A DNA stretch of 14,046 nt from NCBI GenBank assembly GCA_009724975.1, contig SRXB01000019.1, forward strand, positions 1-14,046, in the 5' to 3' direction. The translations under genes and the position numbers were made by a program. Source of the DNA: a bacterium. GTDB taxonomy: Bacteria > Desulfobacterota > Deferrisomatia > Deferrisomatales > BM512. The notes beneath the pieces were generated by a model. That model was not told where the DNA came from and searched no databases. It saw only the letters and a program-made list of their open reading frames with translations. Shown piece by piece: positions 7,004-13,324 of the stretch (within the stretch, counting starts at the first letter, position 1; each line of letters starts with the position of its first letter).

Positions 7004-7913
7004 CGCATCCCGCCTTTCGGGCCAAGATATCCCTCGCCGCCGCCGCTATAGACAGCGCGTCGGGAAAAGCGTTTTTCAAAGGATCGCAAAGGCACTTCGT
7101 CCTGTCGGCCAGACCAAGGGCCCTCACCGGCTTGCCCGTGGCGTTTGAGAGCGAATAGGCTATCGCCTGAGAAGCCCCCGCTATCTCGTGGCCCGCGTCC
7201 ACCACAAGCCCCCTGCCGGAACTTCTCAGCGGGGCGAGGAGCCTTTCGTCAAGGTTGAAGGGCTTTAGCCAAAGAAGGTGCACCACGTTGCAGGCTATCC
7301 CATCGCCGGCCAGCATTTTGGCCGCCTTCACCGCCTCGAAGCGGGTGACGGAGACCGCGTAGATGGTTATCCGGGCGTTTTGGGCCGAAATATCGGGCAA
7401 TTCCTCGGTGTTGAGGTAGCTTGCGCGGTGCTCGCTCACTATCATCGGGTCGTCGTGGGCCATAAAATCGTCCCACACGGCCTTGTATTCCAGCGGTGTG
7501 ACGGGCGCGGCGACCCTAAAGCCAGGAAAGTGCATGAAGATTGAGTGCAAAACGCCCGAATGGACCGGCCCCGCCCCCTCAGCGGCTATCGCCCGCACGA
7601 AAAGCGGGGTCGCCCTGCCGTGGAGCTCTTTTGACTTGGCGGCGTAGAAGATGAGCTGGCTGCCGTTCAATATCAAAAAGTCCTGGAAGCGCAGGACGAA
7701 GATGGGCCTTCTGCCCGCCATCGCCGCGCCTACGGCTATGCCCGCCCCAGCCACGTCGGTCATGGGCAGTTCCACTATCCCCTCGCAGTCGGGAACGGTG
7801 TTGTTCACCCACCCCACGGCGGTTATAGCCTGCCCCAGCAAGAGCCCCCCGCCCTTTTGGAGGTGGGCGCGGCTCGTCTCTCTTATTACGTCAGCAACCG
7901 TCACACCGCCCAT
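6996..7913 (-). CDS. TPP-dependent E1 component, beta subunit (transketolase C-terminal half-like)
   Basis: A 305-residue homologue of the beta subunit of 2-oxoacid dehydrogenases, i.e. the pyrimidine-binding and transketolase C-terminal domains. Features are an N-terminal segment ending in ELPMTDVAGAGIAVGAAMAG (about 48-67), where family members place the conserved glutamate and a Gly-rich turn. RFQDFLILNGSQLIFYAAK (75-93) corresponds to the family's QFADFI..A.DQI region, but with NGSQ in place of the usual acidic residue. A C-terminal transketolase-type domain follows (about 180-300), with HLLWLKPFN and a VVDAGHEIAGASQAIA loop. It pairs with the alpha subunit encoded just upstream, overlapping it by 13 bases. 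The ATG at 7913 has GGAG five bases upstream. A GTG at 7904 overlapping the alpha stop (GTGA) is an alternative start. It is slightly shorter than the usual 320-330 residues but complete. Confidence -1.
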   Translation of the reverse strand: MGGVTVADVIRETSRAHLQKGGGLLLGQAITAVGWVNNTVPDCEGIVELPMTDVAGAGIAVGAAMAGRRPIFVLRFQDFLILNGSQLIFYAAKSKELHGRATPLFVRAIAAEGAGPVHSGVLHSIFMHFPGFRVAAPVTPLEYKAVWDDFMAHDDPMIVSEHRASYLNTEELPDISAQNARITIYAVSVTRFEAVKAAKMLAGDGIACNVVHLLWLKPFNLDERLLAPLRSSGRGLVVDAGHEIAGASQAIAYSLSNATGKPVRALGLADRTKCLCDPLKNAFPDALSIAAAARDILARKAGCDE

Positions 7914-8779
7914 AGCCGCTCCATCGAAATCTTCTCTTCAAGTTCGATTTTTTCCGCCTCGTCCTTAAGCCCCATCGCTGAAAGCTGCGCCTTCATTATC
8001 TCGAAGCGGTTCCACTCGGGCGGGCCGTCGTCGCCAACCCCCACGTGCCAGCCGTGGCGGCATACGTAGACATTTATCAGGGCGGGCATTTTATCTTTCA
8101 GCTCGCTGGCCACCTGAAAGATGGTCCAGGGGTCGTCGGAGATGTTCACCGTCGGCAACCCAAGCTTCTCGGAGACGTCCGGCAATGTCCAGTCGCGCCG
8201 AACGCTAACGGGGGTGAGAATCGAGAGGTTGTTGTCCTCGCAGATGAAGAGGACGGGCAACTCCTTCTTCGCGGCGAAGCCCAGCGCGGGAAAGATGTAA
8301 TCCTCCTCCGCCGCCCCGTCGCCGAAGACGCAAAGGACCTCGCCAATTCCGCCAAGGGCCAGCCCCACCGCCTGCGGGACGTTTTCGCCGATGAGGCCGT
8401 GATGGCCGTACATCGTGACGTCCTTTGTCTCGAACTGCAGGCAGTTTGAGCCCACCCTGCCTCCGCTTGAACCGGTGGGAAGCCCCAAAAGCTCGTCTCG
8501 GGCGCGGGCGGGGTCGCCGCCGAAGGCTATGAAATAGGAATGGCAGCGGTGCTGGGTGCAAAGGCTTATTTTGGGGAAGACCAGCGAGAGCGCCGCCGCC
8601 ACCGACTCCTGCCCGAGCGACATGTAGACGGGGTAGGTTACCCTTTTGGCCACCACCGCCTTTGAAAGCTCAAGGTCGAAATAGCGCGACCGGCAGGTGC
8701 GCCTGAAAATCTCAAGGCAAAGCTTCGGCCCCAGTGAGGCCGCCGCGCCTGGCCTTACGCCGTATTCAGCCGACCGCAT
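7901..8779 (-). CDS. TPP-dependent E1 component, alpha subunit
   Basis: A 292-residue relative of the alpha subunit of pyruvate/acetoin/branched-chain dehydrogenases; it binds the thiamine-diphosphate diphosphate group. The TPP signature runs from GDG (153-155) to NN (183-184), with AAEEDYIFPALGFAAKK between. GHHGLIGENVPQAVGLALG (125-143) matches the conserved GGHG...Q.P.A.G segment. HRCHSYFIAFGGDP (77-90) replaces the usual YRDH..LARG, and SSGGRVGSNCLQ (104-115) replaces GRGGSMH, so the family His there is missing. Near the C-terminus CRHGWHVGVGDD corresponds to the YRYHGHS.SD loop. It is shorter than typical E1 alpha (about 320-360). No E2 (lipoyl acyltransferase) or E3 gene is nearby, so the usual dehydrogenase complex is doubtful. 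A transketolase-like two-carbon transfer or a small acyl donor role are alternatives, by inference. It lies 5 bases after the DJ-1 gene. Confidence -1.
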   Translation of the reverse strand: MRSAEYGVRPGAAASLGPKLCLEIFRRTCRSRYFDLELSKAVVAKRVTYPVYMSLGQESVAAALSLVFPKISLCTQHRCHSYFIAFGGDPARARDELLGLPTGSSGGRVGSNCLQFETKDVTMYGHHGLIGENVPQAVGLALGGIGEVLCVFGDGAAEEDYIFPALGFAAKKELPVLFICEDNNLSILTPVSVRRDWTLPDVSEKLGLPTVNISDDPWTIFQVASELKDKMPALINVYVCRHGWHVGVGDDGPPEWNRFEIMKAQLSAMGLKDEAEKIELEEKISMERLWAV

Positions 8780-8784
8780 AGCCT

Positions 8785-9306
8785 TTACTTATCCTTGAAC
8801 CAGGCGACGACCGCCTTCATGAAATCGCCGTTGTTGTTGTAGTGGGGCGAGGTTATCAGGTTGCCGTCCACCACCACCGGCTCCTTGTGCAGGTAAACCG
8901 CGCCCGCGTTGCGCACGTCGGCCTCTATGCTCCAAAAAGCGGTCATCCTGCGCCCCCTGACGACCTCGGCGGAGATCAAAACCCAGGGACCGTGGCAGAT
9001 GGCCGCCACGCATTTTTTGTCGGCATCCATCTTGCGGACGAAAGCGAGGACCTCGGGGAGGATGCGGAGCCTGTCGGGAGCCTCGAAGCCGCCAGGGAGG
9101 ACGACCAGATCGTAATCCTTCTCCCCCAGCTGGTCGGTGGAGATGTTGGCGCGCGACGGCACGCCGTATTTGCCGATTACGTTCACCTTGTCCTTGGTGG
9201 CTATGTCCACCTCGAACCCCTCCTCAAGGAGGCGGTAGTAGGGATAGACGAACTCCTCGTCCTGGAACCCCTGCGCGGTTATTATTACAGCCTTTAGCTT
9301 TTTCAT
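8785..9306 (-). CDS. DJ-1/PfpI family protein
   Basis: A 173-residue protein of the PfpI/YhbO/DJ-1 class-I glutamine-amidotransferase-like fold. The nucleophile elbow is AAICHGPW (101-108), with Cys104 followed by His105. The upstream acidic residue is in the GFQDEEF segment (13-19), and VVLPGGFEAPD (68-78) is the conserved loop before it. Family members are variously reported as proteases, glyoxalase III (methylglyoxal to lactate) or chaperones; none can be assigned here. The ATG at 9306 has GGGAG seven bases upstream (9314-9318). An in-frame TTG at 9327 would add seven residues without a Shine-Dalgarno and is rejected. Next to a TPP enzyme that handles small carbonyl intermediates, detoxification of reactive aldehydes is a reasonable but unproven role. 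Confidence -1.
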   Translation of the reverse strand: MKKLKAVIITAQGFQDEEFVYPYYRLLEEGFEVDIATKDKVNVIGKYGVPSRANISTDQLGEKDYDLVVLPGGFEAPDRLRILPEVLAFVRKMDADKKCVAAICHGPWVLISAEVVRGRRMTAFWSIEADVRNAGAVYLHKEPVVVDGNLITSPHYNNNGDFMKAVVAWFKDK

Positions 9307-9327
9307 GGTGGCTCTCCCAAACTTCAA

Positions 9328-9344
9328 AGCCGCCAGCGGCGGCT
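9328..9344 (-). terminator. GC-rich hairpin, possible weak terminator or attenuator
   Basis: AGCCGCC and GGCGGCT form a perfect 7-bp stem with a 3-base loop. On the minus strand it begins at the stop codon of the HAD gene and is followed by TTTGAAGTTT, a broken rather than continuous U-tract. It sits in the 36-base gap before the DJ-1 gene, the largest non-coding gap among the sugar genes. It could reduce read-through into, or set the ratio of, the downstream E1/radical SAM block. Efficiency cannot be judged by eye. Confidence -1.
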
Positions 9345-10110
9345 ATTTTATCAGCGAAAAAATCTCGTCGAGAGTCGCGATAGTGGCGTCCCCGCCCTTT
9401 TTAGACGCGTCGTGCGACAAAAAAATGGACCTAGCGCCAAGCGCCTCGGCAAGGGCGATGTCGCTTTCCAGCGAGTCGCCGACTATTACGATATCGTCCT
9501 TTTCAAGCCCCGTATCGGCCAAAAGCAGGTCGGCCATGTAAGTATTGGGCTTGCCGACGCAACAATCAACTTTTTTATCGAGCAAAAGCTCGGCGGCGCG
9601 CGCCATAAGCCCGCACCCGGGGGCAAGCACTCCCCCTTCGACGGGGAATACGAGGTCTACGTTGCAGGCGACGAGCTTTACATCCTTCCCCCGAAGGGAT
9701 AGGAGGTTTTTCGCGCTCTCGTAGGAAAAATTCCTGTCAAGCCCCAAAACGAGGGTCCGCGCCTCAAAAAGCGAGGGGGCGAAATCCACACCGCGCTCCG
9801 AAAGCTCGCCCCTCAAATCCTCCGAACCGAGGACAAAGACCTTCTCCAGCCCCTTTTCAACAATATACCGCGCCGCCGCGCCTGAAGCGGAGTAAACCAT
9901 ATCGGGGGTTGCGAATATCCCCATATCGGAGAGTGTTTTTGCTATCTGCTCCCGCGTCCTGGCGGAGTTGTTGGTGAAGTAGTAAACCCCTATCCCCATG
10001 CCGATGAGGCGCGCCACCGCCTCTCCCGCCCCTTTGGCGGGATTTTTGCCGAAATAAAGGGTACCGTCGAGGTCGAAGAGAACCGCCTTAACCGTTTTGG
10101 CCGAAAACAT
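9343..10110 (-). CDS. HAD-superfamily subclass IIA (NagD-like) phosphatase
   Basis: A 255-residue cytoplasmic phosphatase of the NagD/4-nitrophenylphosphatase type. HAD motif I is LFDLDGTLYFG (11-21; nucleophile Asp13, acid/base Asp15), motif II is FTNNSA (45-50), the motif III lysine is in VGKPNTYM (185-192), and motif IV is IVGDSLESDIALA (209-221) with Asp212 and Asp217. The cap between motifs II and III is of the C2 type. A longer frame starts from a GTG at 10194 but would overlap the epimerase gene. The ATG at 10110 has AGGA seven bases upstream (10118-10121) and places motif I correctly. In the GDP-heptose pathway a 7-phosphatase (GmhB, a different HAD subclass) acts between the HddA and HddC steps. 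This protein is well placed to do an equivalent step, which is inference; a general nucleotide or sugar phosphatase is the alternative. Confidence -1.
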   Translation of the reverse strand: MFSAKTVKAVLFDLDGTLYFGKNPAKGAGEAVARLIGMGIGVYYFTNNSARTREQIAKTLSDMGIFATPDMVYSASGAAARYIVEKGLEKVFVLGSEDLRGELSERGVDFAPSLFEARTLVLGLDRNFSYESAKNLLSLRGKDVKLVACNVDLVFPVEGGVLAPGCGLMARAAELLLDKKVDCCVGKPNTYMADLLLADTGLEKDDIVIVGDSLESDIALAEALGARSIFLSHDASKKGGDATIATLDEIFSLIK

Positions 10111-10136
10111 CAAAAATTCCTGGCTCGGGCGCGGCG

Positions 10137-10649
10137 TCAAACGTAGTGGCCGCTCTCGTCGCGCTGGGAGAGGGTCGGGTTTTTGATCGGCCACCAGATT
10201 TTGAAGCGGGGGTCATCCCACTTGTAGGTGAACTGCCCCTTGGAATCGTAATAGGCCGACTGTTTGTAGTTGAGGATTATACGGTCGGTGAGGGCGAGGT
10301 GGCCCACGCCGTGTTTGGGCGGCACATAGACGAGGTGGCGGCTCTTTTCGGTGAGGGTGAAGGATATCCACTTGCCGAAATTGGGCGACTTCTCGTCGCA
10401 GTCGACCACTACGAGATACATCCGGCCCACCATGCAGCTCACCAGCTTGACGGTGTTCTCGTCGCCGTGTATTCCGCGGAGGGTTCCCTTCGAGGAGAGG
10501 GAGATGTCGTCCTGCACGAATTTGGTTGTTATCCCGTGTTCGGCAAAGAGCTTCTCGTTGTACATCTCGACGAATTCGCCCCTAAAATCCTCGAAGATAT
10601 AGGGCTTTATAAGCCACACTCCGGGCAGGCCGGTCTTTTCGAAGTTCAT
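10137..10649 (-). CDS. RmlC-like sugar-nucleotide 3,5-epimerase family protein
   Basis: A 170-residue cupin-fold protein of the dTDP-4-dehydrorhamnose 3,5-epimerase family (RmlC itself is about 180). Conserved parts are FVQDDISLSSKGTLRGIH (44-61; the catalytic-type His is His61 and the substrate-phosphate-binding Arg is Arg58), KLV (68-70), SPNFGKW (88-94), LNYKQSAYYD (126-135; candidate Tyr acids) and YKWDDPRFKIWWP (142-154). The segment YVPPKHGVGHLAL differs from the usual IPPGFAHGF, so substrate or reaction may differ from RmlC. GDP-heptose-modifying relatives such as DdahB and MlghB show that this family can act on 4-keto heptoses. It lies 7 bases downstream of the SDR, with a good GAGG six bases before the ATG. 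No 4,6-dehydratase that would make the usual 4-keto substrate is visible. Confidence -1.
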   Translation of the reverse strand: MNFEKTGLPGVWLIKPYIFEDFRGEFVEMYNEKLFAEHGITTKFVQDDISLSSKGTLRGIHGDENTVKLVSCMVGRMYLVVVDCDEKSPNFGKWISFTLTEKSRHLVYVPPKHGVGHLALTDRIILNYKQSAYYDSKGQFTYKWDDPRFKIWWPIKNPTLSQRDESGHYV

Positions 10650-10656
10650 TTTAGCC

Positions 10657-11595
10657 TCAGACGTTCCCGTACTTGTTGTTGCGGATTATGGTGTAGCCCT
10701 TGATAAGCTCCGCTATCCCCATTTCGAGGGAATGGGCGGGCATGAAGCCGGTTTTTTCAATCTTTTCGTTCGAGACTATGTAGTCGCGCTTGTCGGGATC
10801 CTCGCCGACGGGGGCTTCGAGGTAGACGAAGGAGGGTATCTGCCTTTGGATGCGCTCGCAAAGCTCAAGTTTTGAGATGTTGGCGTCGGAGAGGCCTACG
10901 TTGTAGGGCTCGTTCTTCATCTTCTCGAAATTTTCGATGGCGTGGATGAAGGCGCGGGTGACGTCGCGCACGTGTATGTAGTTTCTCTTGAAATGCCCCT
11001 CGAAGATTATCACGAAGCGGTCGTTTACGGCGCGGTGGACGAAATCGTTGACCAGAAGGTCTATGCGCATGCGCGGGCTGACGCCGAAGACGGTGGCGAG
11101 GCGAAAGCTTATGGAGTTGCCCCTGTCCAGAACCATCTTCTCGGCCTCGACCTTGGTCTTGCCGTAGAGGGAGATGGGGTTGAGCGGGGTGTTCTCGTCG
11201 CAGAATTTGCCCTTTTGCCCTATGCCGTAGCCGCTGTTGGTGACGGGCATTATGATGCGTTGCTCCTTGGAGGAGAGCTTTATCATCATCTCGATGGCAT
11301 CGCGGTTTATGGTGACGGCGGCCAGCGGGTCTTTGTTGCAAAGGGGCGCGCCCACGAGGGCCGCCAGCGGTATGAGCACGTCCGCGCCCGCCACGGCCTT
11401 TTTCATCAGCGCCTCGTCGCGCACGTCGCCGCGCATGATGCTGAATTTGTCGTTGGCGCAGCACTCCAGAAGAGAGTTGGGCCCGAACATGAAGTTGTCG
11501 ACGACCGTGACCTCGTGGCCGAGGCCCAAAAGGGTCGGCACGAGTATGGAACCAAGGTATCCGGCGCCGCCGGTGACAAGTATCTTCAAAGCCAC
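10657..11595 (-). CDS. Extended short-chain dehydrogenase/epimerase (NAD(P)-dependent, sugar-nucleotide type)
   Basis: A 312-residue Rossmann-fold enzyme of the extended SDR family that acts on nucleotide sugars. The cofactor loop is LVTGGAGYLGS (6-16) and an Asp after strand 2 (VVDN, about 31-34) suggests NAD(H). The active site has YGKTK (Tyr144, Lys148), preceded by TNSGYG at about 119-124. The Thr-Asp/Ser-Glu motif of 4,6-dehydratases is absent, so an epimerase or C4-reductase role is more likely than dehydratase. HFKRNYIHVRDVTRAF is the usual sugar-nucleotide-binding region. The start is the GTG at 11595: AGAGG lies six bases upstream (11602-11606). The longer TTG form at 11613 overlaps the kinase stop and has no Shine-Dalgarno. 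It forms a compact pair with the RmlC-like gene, consistent with consecutive ring-modifying steps. Confidence -1.
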   Translation of the reverse strand: MALKILVTGGAGYLGSILVPTLLGLGHEVTVVDNFMFGPNSLLECCANDKFSIMRGDVRDEALMKKAVAGADVLIPLAALVGAPLCNKDPLAAVTINRDAIEMMIKLSSKEQRIIMPVTNSGYGIGQKGKFCDENTPLNPISLYGKTKVEAEKMVLDRGNSISFRLATVFGVSPRMRIDLLVNDFVHRAVNDRFVIIFEGHFKRNYIHVRDVTRAFIHAIENFEKMKNEPYNVGLSDANISKLELCERIQRQIPSFVYLEAPVGEDPDKRDYIVSNEKIEKTGFMPAHSLEMGIAELIKGYTIIRNNKYGNV

Positions 11596-11609
11596 GTCAC
11601 ACCTCTTTT

Positions 11610-12605
11610 TCAATCGTAACTTGGTTTATAGATTATGTTCTCGGCCCCGCTGAAATCGAAATCAAAGGGGATTCTAAGGTATTTGCCCAGGGCTTTCAAA
11701 ACCCTTTGCTGCTCGTGCCGCGGCACGTAGAAAAGCAGAAAGCCGCCGCCGCCCGCGCCAAGGAGCTTGCCGCCCAGCGCGCCGTTTTTCATGGCGGTTT
11801 CGTAAATATAATCTATCTCGCCGTTTGTCATCTGGTTTGAAAGGCACTTTTTGTAGCGCCAGGTCTCGTCAAGAAGACGGCCAAAATCGTCGAGGTCCGC
11901 GCGCGGCGAGGTGAGTATCTTGTACCCCTCGTCAACGAACCCCTTCATGGCGTGTAGAGAAACCAGGTTCTTTTGGGTGTTGTCTATCTGCTCCTTGGCT
12001 ATCTCGGAGGCGATGCGCGAGATGCCGGAGAAGACCAGAAGGAGGTTCTGGCGGAATTTTGCGAGCCTTTTGGCGGGCATCACCACGGGGCTTACCACTA
12101 TCCGCCCGTTTGGCAGGAAATCTATCTGGTTGAACCCGCCCACGGCGGCGAAGACCTGGTCCTGCGAGCCGACGTTTTCCTTTATGAGGTTTTGCTCTAT
12201 GTGGATGACCTTCTTGAAAAGCTCCTCGCGGGAGACCACCCTTCCCTTCATCGCCATCAGGGTCTTCAAAAGGCAGGTGGTGAAGGCGGAGCTTGACCCC
12301 ATGCCGGAACGGGCGGGTATGTCGCCGTCGTGGTGAAGTTCAAGGCCGTAATCCACCTTCATGTAGCGCAGGGTTTCGCGCACCGAGGGGTGGACTATCT
12401 CGTCTATAGACCTGACCGTCTCGATTTTAGAGTAGACGATGCGGTGCTTGTGCTCGAAAAAGGGAGGGAGGCGCCTGCAGGTGATGTAACAGTATTTGTC
12501 TATCGCCACCCCGATTACCTTGCCGCCGTGTTCGCGGTAGTAAGAGGGGTAATCGGTGCCGCCGCCGAAAAAGGAGATGCGGTGCGGTGCTCTGGTTACT
12601 ATCAT
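11610..12605 (-). CDS. hddA: GHMP-family sugar kinase, D-glycero-D-manno-heptose-7-phosphate kinase-like
   Basis: A 331-residue kinase matching HddA-type GHMP enzymes in length and motifs. The N-terminus APHRISFFGGGTD (6-18) is the substrate-binding signature of this branch. The ATP-binding loop is PARSGMGSSSA (97-107), VGSQDQ (145-150) carries the likely catalytic Asp149, and motif 3 is LLGAGGGGF (281-289). HddA phosphorylates the anomeric carbon of D-glycero-D-manno-heptose 7-phosphate to the 1,7-bisphosphate in GDP-heptose synthesis. Related kinases act on fucose and other sugars, so the exact sugar is not certain. The ATG at 12605 has GAGAAGG five bases upstream (12611-12617). It lies 14 bases after the HddC-like gene, the usual partner, which supports the assignment. 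Confidence -1.
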   Translation of the reverse strand: MIVTRAPHRISFFGGGTDYPSYYREHGGKVIGVAIDKYCYITCRRLPPFFEHKHRIVYSKIETVRSIDEIVHPSVRETLRYMKVDYGLELHHDGDIPARSGMGSSSAFTTCLLKTLMAMKGRVVSREELFKKVIHIEQNLIKENVGSQDQVFAAVGGFNQIDFLPNGRIVVSPVVMPAKRLAKFRQNLLLVFSGISRIASEIAKEQIDNTQKNLVSLHAMKGFVDEGYKILTSPRADLDDFGRLLDETWRYKKCLSNQMTNGEIDYIYETAMKNGALGGKLLGAGGGGFLLFYVPRHEQQRVLKALGKYLRIPFDFDFSGAENIIYKPSYD

Positions 12606-12619
12606 CTGGACCTTCTCGC

Positions 12620-13324
12620 CTAAAAGAAAAGTTGGGTCTGCGCCCTATGGTAATCTTCGGGAACGCCTATATCAATGAAATAGCCGTCTCCGGCAAAGGC
12701 TCGGACCGAAAGGGAGTCGCAGCTCTTTTCCAGAAGGTCGCTCTCGAAGGAGAATTTTCCCGAGAGGCCGAGCCTTTTGAAAATGTCCGCCTTCACGGCG
12801 TAAATTCCGCCGTTGATCAGCCCCGCCGAGGCGGCGCGCTTTTCGCGAAAGCCAAAAATCCTGCCATCTATTACCTCCACGGTGCCGTAGCGGTTGCAAT
12901 CGTCGAGGTATTTGAGGGCGAGGGTGGCGTCGGCCCCGCTTTTTTGGTGGCTCTCCCAGAGGGCGCGAAGGTCGACCCCGAAAAAGGTGTCGCCGTTGAG
13001 CACTAGGGCGCTTTTCCCCGAAACAAGCCCGAAAGCCTGCATTATCGCCCCGCCGGTTCCGAGCGGTTCTTCCTCCACCGAGTAGAAAACCGGCACGCCG
13101 CAAAAAGAGGTTCCAAAGTGGCTTTGTATGATTTCGCGCTTGTAGGAGACGCAGAAAATAAGTTTGCCGACGCCGTATTTGAGGGTGGAGGCGGCGAGAA
13201 GCTCCAAAAAGGGCTTGCCGCGTATGTCGGCCATCGGCTTTGGAAGGTCGGCGACTACGCTTTTAAGGCGCGTACCCGCGCCGCCAGCCAATATTATTAT
13301 CTCAAGGGGCTCCATGGCCTTCAA
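12620..13324 (-). CDS. hddC: Sugar-1-phosphate nucleotidyltransferase, heptose-1-phosphate guanylyltransferase-like
   Basis: About 231-234 residues; the length and motifs fit HddC, which makes GDP-D-glycero-alpha-D-manno-heptose from the 1-phosphate and GTP. Numbered from the ATG at 13315, the NTP-binding signature is ILAGGAGTRLKSV (8-20) followed by LPKPM (24-28), then EPLGTGGA (83-90), LVLNGDTFF (104-112; metal-binding Asp109) and FIDIGVPEDY (213-222). Two starts are possible. The TTG at 13324 has GGAGG exactly five bases upstream (13330-13334) and overlaps the preceding stop as TTGA. The ATG at 13315 has only a badly spaced AAGG. I use the TTG; the difference is three residues. Nucleotide specificity (GTP against other NTPs or sugars) is inferred from the neighbouring HddA-like kinase, not from a residue I can point to. 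Confidence -1.
   Translation of the reverse strand: MKAMEPLEIIILAGGAGTRLKSVVADLPKPMADIRGKPFLELLAASTLKYGVGKLIFCVSYKREIIQSHFGTSFCGVPVFYSVEEEPLGTGGAIMQAFGLVSGKSALVLNGDTFFGVDLRALWESHQKSGADATLALKYLDDCNRYGTVEVIDGRIFGFREKRAASAGLINGGIYAVKADIFKRLGLSGKFSFESDLLEKSCDSLSVRAFAGDGYFIDIGVPEDYHRAQTQLFF

Noticed and set aside
9579..9592. Inverted repeat CGAGC-AAAA-GCTCG
   Set aside because: It lies inside the HAD phosphatase coding sequence and has no U-tract on the coding-strand side; it is explained by codons.
10111..10194. GTG-initiated longer form of the HAD phosphatase
   Set aside because: It would overlap the RmlC-like gene by 58 bases and add 28 non-conserved residues before HAD motif I; the ATG at 10110 has a proper Shine-Dalgarno.
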